Assembly: GCA_964459305.1 (NCBI GenBank) | Contig: CAYWNA010000065.1 | Span: 1 to 55,883 of the forward strand | Length of the DNA stretch: 55,883 nt | Direction: 5' to 3' | DNA from: CAYWNA01 sp964459305 | GTDB lineage: Bacteria; Planctomycetota; Planctomycetia; Pirellulales; Pirellulaceae | Part shown: positions 34,921 to 44,721 of the stretch, in pieces | How positions within the stretch are numbered: position 1 is the stretch's first letter | Layout: each line of letters starts with the position of its first letter | The notes under the pieces: model-generated | Told to the model about the DNA's origin: nothing | The model's input: only the letters and a program-made list of their open reading frames with translations | Databases searched by the model: none | Program-made: the position numbers and the translations under genes

Positions 34921-36495
34921 ATGAGCCGTCCCGGCCCCAGAGTCCTGTTGATCACCGCAGTGCTGCTCGTCGGGATCGCCGCTTGGTTGGCACTGCGCGC
35001 CGGTGGCAGCCGCGCACCCGACATCGCGTCGGCAACCAGATCCTCGGTCGAGCCTCGCATCGATCCGGACTACGCATCGCTCGTGATTCCACCCAACATC
35101 GCGCCCATGAACTTCCGGATCATGGAAGACGGCCGAGACTACGTGGTTAGAGTGTCCTCCGGGGGAGGCGAAAAGCTGCAGATCCGTTGCCGCGATGGAA
35201 GCTGCCGGATACCGGCGCAAGCATGGCGACGACTCCTCGAATCGAGGAAAGGTGGCCGTCTTTTCTACGACATCTTCGCGCAACAAGAAAACGGGACATG
35301 GGTACAGTTCAAGCGAATCACGAATATCGTCGCCAAAGAGCCCATCGATTCTTACATCGTCTACCGGCGCCTCATGCCGAACAAACAGGCCACGACCGTC
35401 AAGGGGATCTACCAAAGGGATCTTGAGTCCTTTCGAGAGTCCGCTCTGGTCACGCTGCGAGACGGAACCTTCACCTGTTTCAACTGTCACACCTTTCACC
35501 AGCACGATCCCAACAAGTTTCTCTTTCACATCCGTACATCGCATCCGGGGATGATGCTCGTGATGGACGGGAAGATGCGAAAGATCGACACGAAACAGGG
35601 GCCCATGTTCCGGCCCCTGGCCTTCGCCTCGTGGCATCCCGGCGGCCGTCACATTGCGGCCACCTGCAACAAGTTTCTCGGCCACCTCACGGCCACCTCA
35701 CGGCTTTACTACTTCGAGGCGCTTGACAAACGCGGCGATCTGGCGGTGTATGACGTCGAGAAGAACACGATCAGCACGACCAAATCTGTGTTCGGGCACG
35801 AGTACATCGAGACGCATCCCTGCTGGTCGCCGGACGGCAAGTACATCTATTACTCCCGGGGCAAGGACATACCGATCACCAAGCCGGAGGACTGGGCGAA
35901 CAGCAAGTTCGACATGATGCGGATATCATACGACGTGGCCGCCGACGTCTGGGGTTCGCCCGATACACTGATTCCGTACTCAAAACTAGGTCTGTCCTGC
36001 GCGTATCCTCGACCCTCGCCCTGCGGGAAGTACGTGCTGCACATCCTTTCCGACAGGACGACCTATCCCATCCATCAGAAGAGCTCCGATGTGTACCTGT
36101 TGGAGCTCGCCACAAAAAAACACAGGAAGCTTGACAACGCATGCAGCGATCTGGCGGAGAGCTACCCCCGCTGGTCTTCAAACGGGCGCTGGTTCATCTT
36201 CGTCAGCAACCGGCGGGACGGGATGAGCGCGCTGCCGTACTTGGCGTACTTCGATACGGAAGGCGAAGCCCACAAAGCGTTTGTACTTCCCCAGGAGGAT
36301 CCGGCGTTTTTCGACACATTCATTGATACGTACAACGTGGTCGAGTTGGTCAAGTCGAGAGTGAACGTCAGCACGTTCAAGCTGGCCCAAGCCATGCAGC
36401 GGCCGCCCATCAAGGCAGAATTCCCCAACCAGCCCGAAGTCGATGCGTACACCGGCCCGACACTTAGCGCCCCGGCACATCGGGACGATCCCTGA
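34921..36495 (+). CDS. CxxCH-containing PD40/TolB-like propeller protein
   Basis: 524 residues; GGGAGGATC ribosome site. An N-terminal helix (VLLITAVLLVGIAAWLALRA) acts as signal or anchor. A single heme-c-type motif FTCFNCHTFHQHDPNKFLFH lies at about 182-201, followed by propeller blades: FASWHPGGRHIAATCNKFLG, HPCWSPDGKYIYYSRGKDI, PRPSPCGKYVLHILSDR and YPRWSSNGRWFIFVSNRRDG. It shares the CxNCH-propeller plan with 27842 but has no TPRs. It follows DUF6057, so the two likely work together at the envelope. Whether heme is really bound is unknown; the motif could bind another metal. Confidence 0.8.
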   Translation: MSRPGPRVLLITAVLLVGIAAWLALRAGGSRAPDIASATRSSVEPRIDPDYASLVIPPNIAPMNFRIMEDGRDYVVRVSSGGGEKLQIRCRDGSCRIPAQAWRRLLESRKGGRLFYDIFAQQENGTWVQFKRITNIVAKEPIDSYIVYRRLMPNKQATTVKGIYQRDLESFRESALVTLRDGTFTCFNCHTFHQHDPNKFLFHIRTSHPGMMLVMDGKMRKIDTKQGPMFRPLAFASWHPGGRHIAATCNKFLGHLTATSRLYYFEALDKRGDLAVYDVEKNTISTTKSVFGHEYIETHPCWSPDGKYIYYSRGKDIPITKPEDWANSKFDMMRISYDVAADVWGSPDTLIPYSKLGLSCAYPRPSPCGKYVLHILSDRTTYPIHQKSSDVYLLELATKKHRKLDNACSDLAESYPRWSSNGRWFIFVSNRRDGMSALPYLAYFDTEGEAHKAFVLPQEDPAFFDTFIDTYNVVELVKSRVNVSTFKLAQAMQRPPIKAEFPNQPEVDAYTGPTLSAPAHRDDP

Positions 36496-36625
36496 ACAGG
36501 ACCGGCTGCATCTTGCCACCGAAATCGGTAACGTGGGACCTTATCCGCGACAGTTCGGTGCGATGGAAGAGGTCGTTCTTTTCTTTTTTGCCTTCGCCTT
36601 TTGATCGAACCGCGCAGAGGCCGGG

Positions 36626-36970
36626 TCATTCGATCCCGTCGAAGTCCGAGCCGCCGCTGAATTCCATGAACTCGAAGACTGCTCCGTCGACCATGGCGAA
36701 CACCACACGAAGGTTCTCCATAGGCTCGAACGGTCCCATCAGCACCTCGCGGCCTTCGATTTCCGGTTCGAGCTCGGGAACTTTGAAGGCGATGTGAGGC
36801 AGGTTGCGCAACGGCCCGGTCACGGGGCTGTCGGGCTCGAACCGCAGGAACTCGATCCGGTACGGGTTGTCGTTCGGATTGGTGACGTGAACTTTGGTCT
36901 CCGCGACGTAGATCTCGTCGGGCTGCGGCTCGTCGGTAATTACGCCCACATGATGAAACTGTCGCATCAT
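36626..36970 (-). CDS. VOC (glyoxalase/bleomycin-resistance) superfamily protein
   Basis: 114 residues. Blocks FHHVGVITDEPQPDEIYVAE, YRIEFLRFEPDSPVTGPLRN, PHIAFKVPELEPEIEGREVL and FAMVDGAVFEFMEFSG follow the beta-alpha-beta-beta-beta pattern of VOC proteins; the final Glu-containing strand is a usual metal-ligand position. Length fits a single VOC unit. GGAGGCGAG lies 4 bases before the first ATG and 7 before the second, so either is possible. It is divergent from the propeller gene at 37097. A relic of its first codons is at 32766-32788. Confidence 0.78.
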   Translation of the reverse strand: MMRQFHHVGVITDEPQPDEIYVAETKVHVTNPNDNPYRIEFLRFEPDSPVTGPLRNLPHIAFKVPELEPEIEGREVLMGPFEPMENLRVVFAMVDGAVFEFMEFSGGSDFDGIE

Positions 36971-37016
36971 CTCGCCTCCGTTTACAGTTTAAGATCACTA
37001 CCATTGTGAATTGTAG

Positions 37017-37033
37017 GTGATCATAATTGTCAC
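37017..37033 (+). promoter_or_regulatory. Palindromic operator-like site (copy B)
   Basis: GTGATCATAATTGTCAC keeps the GTGA/TCAC arms of the site at 32847. It lies between the VOC gene and the propeller gene at 37097 and could control both. Confidence 0.45.
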
Positions 37034-37096
37034 GGCCAGGGGAAGACACACAGCGCCCGCTGCTAATGCAAAGTACTAGTCATAAGGAGGATCACC

Positions 37097-39022
37097 ATGG
37101 GACATGGGATCTCGAAGTCGATTGTTTTGGTCGCCATGCTATTCTTCGCGTTCGTGTTCCAGGCGGCCTTTGCAGCCACCGAAGATCTAGGCGGCGGCTT
37201 CCTCCATCACGGCGTGGCTACGCCTGTCAGCAACCATCGCGGCACCGTGGCCACTGCCGACGGCGACGGGCGCAACGTGGTGCTCATCTGGCTGTTCGAC
37301 AACCGGGGCGGATACGCACTGCTGATGATCGACGCGGAGACGGGGAAAAGCCAGCAGCATCCCATGCCCTTCCCGCCCGGCGGCGATTGTCCCTACGCCT
37401 CGATCCTTTCGAGCGACAACAAGTTCTACACGCATTTCAACAGCCACTTTGTCGAATTCGACCCTGTCAAGCGAGAATTCACGTTTTTTCACAAAACGGC
37501 CCGGCAGATGGCCATGGGCATGACCGAGGATGACAACGGTGTCATCTGGTCGGTCACGTATCCGCAGAGCGGCGTTGTGTCGTTCAATCCTGCGACCCGC
37601 GAATTCAAGGACTACGGGCACGTATATCGGCAGAATTGGGCGCAGTACCAGCGCTATGTTGCAGCCGACGACAAAGGTTGGATCTATTTCGGAATCGGCA
37701 GCACGGCCAGCCAGATCATAGCGTTCGATCCACAAACCGGCGACGCAAGCCCGATGATCCCTGAAGAGCAGCGAGCCAAGGGAGCCGGGTATGTGTACCG
37801 TGACATGAACGGCAAGGTCTACGGCTACTCCGCGGGCGGGGCAAAAGAGGGTTGGTACGAGTTCTATCAGGGCGCGGGCAAGAAGATCGGCAAACACGAA
37901 CACGTCCAGAAGAAACCTATCATCACGAGCCACCAGGGACTGTTTCACCGCGATTTTCCTGACGGAAAGAAACTCACGGCCTGCGACCTCGTGAATCGCG
38001 TCCTTGTTGTCAATGACCCGAAGACCGGCGAAACCAGAACACTGAAATTCGACTACGAGAGCCGAGGCGCACACGTGATGGGGCTGGCAGCCGCACCGAA
38101 TGGCACGATCTGTGGCGGCACTGCCTTCCCTATGCGTTTCTTCAGCTACGACCCGAAGACCGATGACTGGACGAACCGCGAAAGCTACGGCCAATGGAAC
38201 ACCGTGGCCCGCCAGGGCGATCGTTTCTTTGTTGGCGGGTACGGCGGCGGCTTCCTTCTGGAGTGGGACCCTTCGCGCAACTGGGTACCGACTGTGAACG
38301 GCAACGATGCATCTAACCCGCTCTTCCTCACCCAGTGCTCGCCCACGATTCATCGGCCGCACGACCTCTTGGCGCATCCAGATGGGAAAACGCTGGTGTT
38401 GGCCGGGACGCCCGGCTACGGCTACACGGGCGGTGGCCTATTGCTCTGGGATCGAACGACCGGTAGACGGACTTTGATCGAGCACACGAACCTCATCCCG
38501 GAACATTCCACCGCAAGCCTTGTCGCGCTCCCGGATGGCCGACTCCTCGGCGGTACGACCACCAGCGCAGGCACCGGCGGCGAGAAGAAGGCCATCGAAG
38601 CGGAACTCTACCTCATAGACATGGCTACAAAGCGACTCGAATGGCACGAGGTCGTCTTCCCCGGCGTGCAGCGGTACACAGACATGTGCTTGGGGCCGGA
38701 CGGACTCGTCTTCGGCGTCGCGGATCAGCGGCGATTCTTCGTTTTCGACCCCACCAGACGAAAGGTCGTTCACGAAGAAGACCTGCAGGCCAAGTTTGGA
38801 TCGACATGCTCACATCAAGGGCCACGGATATTCGTGATCGGGCCTGACAACACGGTCTACATGCTGTTCGTCAAGGGAATCGCCCAAGTCGACCCGACCG
38901 CATTCACCATCACGATGCTCGCCGAATCGCCCGTCCCAATCGCTGCCGGAGGCGACATCCTCGATGGTCGCATCTACTTCGCCAGCGGATCGCACGTGTA
39001 CAGCTACGGGCTGGCTGATTAG
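37097..39022 (+). CDS. Secreted beta-propeller protein
   Basis: 641 residues behind a near-perfect AAGGAGGATCACC ribosome site. A signal peptide covers residues 1-27 (ISKSIVLVAMLFFAFVFQAA, cut after AFA). The mature chain is a run of propeller-like strands with motifs such as VEFDPVKREFTFF, VSFNPATREFKDYGHV, IIAFDPQTGDASPM, FFSYDPKTDDWTN and FFVFDPTRRKVVHEEDL. This resembles SMP-30/Kelch/YncE-like sensors or lyases. No CxxCH and no catalytic residue pattern is clear. Function not recognised. The strong ribosome site and conserved leader suggest high, regulated expression. Confidence 0.75.
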   Translation: MGHGISKSIVLVAMLFFAFVFQAAFAATEDLGGGFLHHGVATPVSNHRGTVATADGDGRNVVLIWLFDNRGGYALLMIDAETGKSQQHPMPFPPGGDCPYASILSSDNKFYTHFNSHFVEFDPVKREFTFFHKTARQMAMGMTEDDNGVIWSVTYPQSGVVSFNPATREFKDYGHVYRQNWAQYQRYVAADDKGWIYFGIGSTASQIIAFDPQTGDASPMIPEEQRAKGAGYVYRDMNGKVYGYSAGGAKEGWYEFYQGAGKKIGKHEHVQKKPIITSHQGLFHRDFPDGKKLTACDLVNRVLVVNDPKTGETRTLKFDYESRGAHVMGLAAAPNGTICGGTAFPMRFFSYDPKTDDWTNRESYGQWNTVARQGDRFFVGGYGGGFLLEWDPSRNWVPTVNGNDASNPLFLTQCSPTIHRPHDLLAHPDGKTLVLAGTPGYGYTGGGLLLWDRTTGRRTLIEHTNLIPEHSTASLVALPDGRLLGGTTTSAGTGGEKKAIEAELYLIDMATKRLEWHEVVFPGVQRYTDMCLGPDGLVFGVADQRRFFVFDPTRRKVVHEEDLQAKFGSTCSHQGPRIFVIGPDNTVYMLFVKGIAQVDPTAFTITMLAESPVPIAAGGDILDGRIYFASGSHVYSYGLAD

Positions 39023-39303
39023 CTGGCGGGCAATCCCAGCGTGGCGGAGAGGGGAATCACGGTCAGTAGAACAGCGCGAGCGCCGGCATGAAGCGTCATA
39101 GTGGGACTTGCTGTATCCGCAGTCAACTGGAAGGATGATCGCCGCGTTACGTGCAGCAGTGGACTCCTCATCGTGAGCGAGTTCGAGTCGTCAGCCCTCA
39201 CCAGGTCGTATTCTAACGTATAATCTAGATCCACAGGTTGCTGTTGGCGCGTTTTTGCACAGCCATCACAGCAGGTGCAACCGTTGCATACGGAGTTTGA
39301 AGA

Positions 39304-41544
39304 ATGCCCGTTCGCTTTGCTTGCCTGGCCTTGACAGTACTCGTTACGATCCCGCTGATCGCTGGAGAGAAGAAGAAGGGTACTTCGCTGCTGACCGTAG
39401 AGCGCATCTTTGACTCCAAGGAGTTCGATCCGGAGTCGTTCTCGGCTCGCTGGCTCAAAGACGGTTCCGGATACGTCAAGCTCGAAGCGTCGAAGGCCCA
39501 ATCAGGCGGCCGGGATATCGTGCGCCATGATCCGGCAACCGGCGAGTCAGAAATCCTGGTCTCAGCAGCACACTTGGTCCCGCCCGGAGAGCCCTCGCCG
39601 CTGGCGATCGACGACTACGCATTCTCCGACGATATGTCCTTGGTGTTGATCTACACGAACTCCAAACGCATTTGGCGCCGCAAAACGCGTGGCGACTACT
39701 GGGTGTTAGACCGGGCTAGCCGCGAGCTGCGCAAACTTGGCGGCGACGCTAAGCCGGCGACCTTGATGTTTGCCAAGCTCTCACCAACGGGCCGTCATGC
39801 GGCGTACGTCCGTGAAAGGAACATCTACGTCGAAGACCTCCAAAGCCACCAGACCATCGCCCTCACAACGACCAAATCACGCCATATCATCAACGGGACC
39901 TTCGACTGGGTCTATGAGGAGGAGCTCGGACTGCGGGACGGCTTCGTGTGGAGCCCGGACGGCAAGTCCATCGCGTACTGGCAGATCGACACCCATGGCG
40001 TGCGCGAGTTCTCGCTCGTCAATAACACCGATTCGTTGTATCCCGATGTCCTGGCCTTCGCCTACCCCAAAGTCGGTCAACAGAATTCGGCCTGTCGCGT
40101 CGGCGTCGCGAATATCGACAGTCGCAAGACTCGATGGGTGGACGTTCCGGGGGATTCTCGCGATTTCTACATCGCGCGCATGAGCTGGCCGACGGCGCCA
40201 AACCAGATCGTGCTTCAGCAATTGAATCGGCTGCAGAATACGAATCGAGTCATGCTCGCCGATCCTCGCACCGGCCGCGTCAAAACGGTCTTGACCGAAG
40301 GGGACGACGCTTGGGTGGACGTTCATGACGAGTTGAAGTGGCTGGCCAATGGGAAACGGTTTACGTGGGTCAGCGAGCGCGATGGGTGGCGGCACGTCTA
40401 TCTCGCGGCCCGTTCCGGCAAGAAGCTCAATCTGGCAACGCCCGGAGACTACGACGTCATCAAACTGCTGCGCGTGGATGAAGAACACGGAAGGATGTAC
40501 TTCATCGCATCGCCCGACAATCCAACGCAGCGCTACCTGTACCGCATCCGATTGGACGGCACGGAACGCGAACGATTGACGCCCAAGTCGGAAAAAGGCA
40601 CGCATGACTATCAAATCTCACCCGATGCACGCTGGGCAATCCACCGCTGGTCGTCGTTCGACAAGCCGTCGAGGGTGGAGTTGGTCGAACTGCCCGATCA
40701 CAAGAAGAAACGCGTTCTCGTAGAGAATAAAGAGCTGCGCAAGAAGATCAGCAAGCTCCGGCAGTGCGAGACGGAGTTCTTCCGCGTCGAGATTGAGGAT
40801 GGAGTTGAATTGGACGCCCGGTGCATCAAGCCGCCGAAATTCAACCGCAAGAAGCAATACCCCTTGCTGATCTACGTCTACGGGGAACCCGCCGGCCAGA
40901 CAGTAGTCGACCGTTGGGGCGGAAAGGGCCACTTGTGGCACATGATGCTGGCACAGCGCGGATATATAGTTATGAGTTTTGAAAATCGCGGCACCCCGGC
41001 CCCCAGAGGCCGAGCATGGCGCAAGATCGTCTACCGACAAGTTGGCATTCTTGCGCCGGCCGACCAGGCGGCGGCGGTGAAGAAAGTCTTGGACGAACGC
41101 AGCTACATTGATCCGGAGAGGATCGGTATTTGGGGATGGAGCGGCGGCGGATCGATGAGCTTGAACGCCATCTTCAAGTATCCCGACCTCTACAAAACGG
41201 CAATGGCCGTCGCTCCAGTCAGCAACCAACGCTACTACGACACCATCTACCAGGAGCGATACATGGGACTGCCCGAGGACAATGTGGACGGCTTCCTCAA
41301 GGGATCGCCCATCAACTACGCCCATCAGTTGAAGGGCAATCTGTTGGTCGTACACGGCACGCGGGACGACAACGTCCACTACCAAGCGACCGAAGCCCTG
41401 ATCAATGAATTGATACGCCACAACAAGCCGTTCGCCATGATGGCCTATCCCAATCGCAGTCATTCCATTCGCGAAGGCGCAAACACAACGCGACACCTTC
41501 GCGAGTTGCTGACGCGATATCTCATGGATAATCTCCCGCCGTAG
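39304..41544 (+). CDS. S9-family (dipeptidyl peptidase IV-like) serine peptidase
   Basis: 746 residues. A signal peptide (FACLALTVLVTIPLIAG) precedes an N-terminal propeller (DPP IV N-terminal domain, about 40-480) with the diagnostic WVYEEELGLRDGFVWSPDGK. The C-terminal alpha/beta hydrolase has the nucleophile in IGIWGWSGGGSMSLNAIFKY (Ser at about 617), Asp in VVHGTRDDNVHYQ (about 694) and His in YPNRSHSIREG (about 726). The triad looks complete, so it should be an active exopeptidase in the periplasm or outside the cell. GGAG lies 9 bases before the ATG. Followed by a large inverted repeat. Confidence 0.93.
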   Translation: MPVRFACLALTVLVTIPLIAGEKKKGTSLLTVERIFDSKEFDPESFSARWLKDGSGYVKLEASKAQSGGRDIVRHDPATGESEILVSAAHLVPPGEPSPLAIDDYAFSDDMSLVLIYTNSKRIWRRKTRGDYWVLDRASRELRKLGGDAKPATLMFAKLSPTGRHAAYVRERNIYVEDLQSHQTIALTTTKSRHIINGTFDWVYEEELGLRDGFVWSPDGKSIAYWQIDTHGVREFSLVNNTDSLYPDVLAFAYPKVGQQNSACRVGVANIDSRKTRWVDVPGDSRDFYIARMSWPTAPNQIVLQQLNRLQNTNRVMLADPRTGRVKTVLTEGDDAWVDVHDELKWLANGKRFTWVSERDGWRHVYLAARSGKKLNLATPGDYDVIKLLRVDEEHGRMYFIASPDNPTQRYLYRIRLDGTERERLTPKSEKGTHDYQISPDARWAIHRWSSFDKPSRVELVELPDHKKKRVLVENKELRKKISKLRQCETEFFRVEIEDGVELDARCIKPPKFNRKKQYPLLIYVYGEPAGQTVVDRWGGKGHLWHMMLAQRGYIVMSFENRGTPAPRGRAWRKIVYRQVGILAPADQAAAVKKVLDERSYIDPERIGIWGWSGGGSMSLNAIFKYPDLYKTAMAVAPVSNQRYYDTIYQERYMGLPEDNVDGFLKGSPINYAHQLKGNLLVVHGTRDDNVHYQATEALINELIRHNKPFAMMAYPNRSHSIREGANTTRHLRELLTRYLMDNLPP

Positions 41545-41577
41545 TCGCTTCGGTGTGTTTCTGCGAAGCCGTGTCAC

Positions 41578-41665
41578 GTCGTTTAACCGCGAGCCGTCAG
41601 GGGAGCGCAACCGAAGGGGCGAGGGGCATCCACGCGCGGCCCGTTGGGCACTGCGGTTAAACGAC
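41578..41665. repeat. Inverted repeat with 13-bp arms
   Basis: GTCGTTTAACCGC (41578-41590) and GCGGTTAAACGAC (41653-41665) are exactly complementary around 62 bases of GC-rich sequence. This is a REP-like element of the kind scattered in planctomycete genomes (recalled). It lies between two same-strand peptidase genes. Confidence 0.65.
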
Positions 41666-41807
41666 TTGTGCTGCATCCGACGCGTATTGTTCTCTGGATC
41701 GGAAACCAGTGTTGCCTTGGCTTCCGTACTGTGGGAACATTACGCGTTATCGTTCCGTGAACCTCACACGCCGGCGTTTTCTGTCGGCTCGTAAAGGAGT
41801 GCTTGAA

Positions 41808-44495
41808 GTGAAGAACCGCCGCTGCTTTCGGTTGACCGTTGCGTACGTCATCGCATTTGTGACTCTCATGGCATCGGGAGCCTGGGCTCAGCCGGAAGCT
41901 CCGGATGAGCCTGCGTCCGAACCATCACCGCCGGACATGACGAGCGTTCGTCGGCTGCCAAACGACGTTACCATGGCGGAGCTGTCTAACGGGCTGACGG
42001 TCATCGTTCAGGAGAACCATGTGGCCCCGGTGGCCACTGTGCGCTGTCACGTGAGGAACACCGGTGGCGCATTCGAGGGCGAGTACCTGGGCGCGGGGCT
42101 CAGCCATGTGCTCGAACACGTCGTATCGGGCGGCACCACGACCAACCGGTCCGAGAAAGAGATCGAAAGAATCATCGATCGCTTCGGCGGTGCCACCAAC
42201 GCCTTCACTTCCTCGCACCTGACCGGCTACTACATCGACTGTCCTGCCAAGGACGTGATGGCCGCCATCGACTTGATCGCGGATTCGATGCAACACGTTG
42301 TGTTCGAACAGTCCGCGTACGAGCGGGAGTTGAAGGTCGTCCAGCGTGAATTGGCCGATGGCGAAGTCAACCGTAGCCGCGTGCAGTGGAAGATGCTGCA
42401 ACAAACCGTGTACACGGCACACCCGGCCCGCACGCCGATCATCGGGTACCTGGATGTTCTGCGAAACACTTCGAAGGAGGACTTAGTCAACTTCTACCGG
42501 GAGCGATACGTTCCCAACAACCAGGTTTTCGTGGTCACCGGCGATATCGACACGGATGTGGTGCTCGACGAGGTGGCCAAACACTACACGGGCACACCCC
42601 GTGGCCCGGAGACGTTCATCCCCATGCCCGACGAGCCGGAGCAGTTGTCGCCGCGTGAGGCGGTTCGCGAGATGGATGGCGCCACGTACGACCTAACGTT
42701 CGCCTGGCCCACGGTCAAACTTTCGCACCCGGATCTCTATGCTTTGGACGTGGCCGCCTACATCCTCAGCGAGGGCGATAGTTCCCGCTTGGTCCGAAGG
42801 TTGAAATACGACGAACAACTCGTCCTCTCGGTCAGTTCTGCCAGCTACACTCCTCACTACGTCAACGGTATCTTCGCTTGCTTTGCTTCCGCCACGCCCG
42901 ACAACTGGGAGCGGGCATCGGAGGAAATTATTCGCGATGTGTATCGACTCTGCGACGAGTTGGTCACGCCTACCGAACTGGCAAAGGCGAAAAAGCAGAA
43001 GGCATCGGAGCTGGTGTTCGGGCAGCAGACGGTCCAGCAGGCGGCCGAAAGCCTGGGCCGCAACTTCCTGTCCACAGGCGATCCGCTCTTTGACCACACG
43101 TATGTGGAGAACATCCAAAAGGTGACGGCCGAGCAAGTCCGCGACGTTGCCCGGCGATACTTTGTTCCCGGTAAGCTCAATCGCGTCATTATCGCTCCGC
43201 CAGGAGGCGCGCCCAAGTCCGCGGCTTCGGTCGGCGGCGGCGCGGAGGGCGATATTCGTGTTGAGCGGCTTTCAAACGGCGTGCGGGTGCTTCTGAAGCG
43301 ACACTCGCACCTGCCCATGGTCAACATCCGCGCTTACACGATCGGCGCGGCCCTGGTGGACACACCGGAGACTGCGGGTCGGGCCGCGTTGGTGGGCTCG
43401 ATGCTTGACAAGGGAACTGCTACCAGAAACGCTGACCAGATCGCCGAGTACTTCGACTCGATTGGTGGTTCGTTTTCCACCAGCGCCGGCCGCTTCACGG
43501 TTTATGCCAGCGCCACCGTTCTCAAAGACGATTTTACGGACGCGGCGGCCATCTTCGCCGAGTGTTTCACCCAACCGACTTTCCCCGACGAAGAGTATCA
43601 AAAGGTAAAGACCCTCGCGCTGGGCGCGATCGCCCGACGCGCAGCAAGTCCCCAGGCGGAGATTTTCGAAGCATTCAACGATAGCCTTCCGCCAACGACG
43701 CCGTACCACCTGGTCCAAGGCGGAAAGAAGGAGACGGTGGAAGGACTCACGGCCACCGACCTGAAAGCCTACCACGCCAAGTACTTCGTACCGCAGAACA
43801 TGATGATCACGGTGTTCGGGGACATTGACGTTAAACAAGCCCTCGGCATCGTGCGTGACAAGTTCGGTGGCCTTGAGCCGGCCGAGGACTTCAAACCGGC
43901 GGCATTCGACCGGCCGAATACGATTCCGGAGACGATTACACTTCACAAGCAAACCGCCAAACAGACTGGGATGGTCTTGCTGGGCTACCCATCGGTCAGC
44001 ATCTTTGACAAGGAGGACTACGCCGCCCTGACCATCCTGGACGCAATGACCAGCGGCTACAGCTATCCCGGCGGCTGGCTCCACAACGAACTGCGCGGGG
44101 AAGGTCTTGTCTACTTCGTGCACGCATTCCAAATGGCCGGCCCGGCCCCGGGCTACTTCAGCGTGCTTGCTCAGACACAACCCGACAAGATCGATGAAGT
44201 CGTCGAACGGATCCGAAAGAACATCGCTCGTACGGTAAAGGGTGATTTCGACGACTCAGAACTTGGCAAGGCCAAAGAAATGGTGATCGCCCTGCACGCA
44301 CAGGACAACACAACGATCTCGTCACAGGCCCAACAGGCAGCATTGGACGAGCTATACGGCCTCGGTTTCGCCCACGACAAGACGTTCGACAAACGCATGA
44401 ACGCAGTCACACGCGATGACGTGATTCGCGTCGCCCGCAAATGCCTTTCGGGCCCCTACGTGCTCGTGACGTCGTCGCCGGAGAAACGAGATTGA
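41808..44495 (+). CDS. M16-family (insulinase-like) zinc peptidase, two-domain
   Basis: 895 residues from a GTG at 41808, which follows AAAGGAGTG and opens onto a signal peptide (FRLTVAYVIAFVTLMASGAWA). A longer ATG start at 41709 would bury that signal. The first M16 half has the inverted zinc motif HVLEH (about 98-102, HxxEH) with the third ligand likely in VVQRELADGEVN (about 177). The second half (from about 490) resembles an inactive M16 domain without HxxEH. It is a single chain carrying both halves. Likely degrades peptides in the envelope; may work with the adjacent S9 peptidase. Confidence 0.9.
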   Translation: MKNRRCFRLTVAYVIAFVTLMASGAWAQPEAPDEPASEPSPPDMTSVRRLPNDVTMAELSNGLTVIVQENHVAPVATVRCHVRNTGGAFEGEYLGAGLSHVLEHVVSGGTTTNRSEKEIERIIDRFGGATNAFTSSHLTGYYIDCPAKDVMAAIDLIADSMQHVVFEQSAYERELKVVQRELADGEVNRSRVQWKMLQQTVYTAHPARTPIIGYLDVLRNTSKEDLVNFYRERYVPNNQVFVVTGDIDTDVVLDEVAKHYTGTPRGPETFIPMPDEPEQLSPREAVREMDGATYDLTFAWPTVKLSHPDLYALDVAAYILSEGDSSRLVRRLKYDEQLVLSVSSASYTPHYVNGIFACFASATPDNWERASEEIIRDVYRLCDELVTPTELAKAKKQKASELVFGQQTVQQAAESLGRNFLSTGDPLFDHTYVENIQKVTAEQVRDVARRYFVPGKLNRVIIAPPGGAPKSAASVGGGAEGDIRVERLSNGVRVLLKRHSHLPMVNIRAYTIGAALVDTPETAGRAALVGSMLDKGTATRNADQIAEYFDSIGGSFSTSAGRFTVYASATVLKDDFTDAAAIFAECFTQPTFPDEEYQKVKTLALGAIARRAASPQAEIFEAFNDSLPPTTPYHLVQGGKKETVEGLTATDLKAYHAKYFVPQNMMITVFGDIDVKQALGIVRDKFGGLEPAEDFKPAAFDRPNTIPETITLHKQTAKQTGMVLLGYPSVSIFDKEDYAALTILDAMTSGYSYPGGWLHNELRGEGLVYFVHAFQMAGPAPGYFSVLAQTQPDKIDEVVERIRKNIARTVKGDFDDSELGKAKEMVIALHAQDNTTISSQAQQAALDELYGLGFAHDKTFDKRMNAVTRDDVIRVARKCLSGPYVLVTSSPEKRD

Positions 44496-44587
44496 GTTCG
44501 CAGCCCCGCCTTCAGGCGGTTTCCTATGGTGAGCACCAAATTCAAAGCCGCCTGAAGGTGGTGCCACGAACATGCCAGCATACGCTT

Positions 44588-44721
44588 AGAGCGTGTCTTC
44601 AAACTGTAGGCTGGGGAGGGCGAGGCTCCTGCCGAGCCGCGCGTTCGTGCCAAGAATCCGGCTCAGCAGGAGCTTCGCCCTCCCAGATCGTGCCGCTCAC
44701 AGGGTTTTGAAGACACGCTCT
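44588..44721. repeat. Nested inverted repeat, MITE-like
   Basis: The outer arms AGAGCGTGTCTTCAAA (44588-44603) and TTTGAAGACACGCTCT (44706-44721) are exact complements. Inside, 44614-44639 (GGGAGGGCGAGGCTCCTGCC onward) pairs with 44659-44684 at about 24 of 26 positions. TACGC occurs next to both ends and could be a target duplication. The right end overlaps the stop codon of the isomerase gene, and the whole lies between converging genes, so it may also terminate both. Confidence 0.6.

Noticed and set aside
37187..38377. 396-codon frame antisense to the secreted propeller gene
   Set aside because: No signal, no motif; mirrors the codon pattern of the real gene.
39219..39224. TATAAT upstream of the S9 peptidase as a promoter
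   Set aside because: No matching -35 hexamer at the right spacing could be found.
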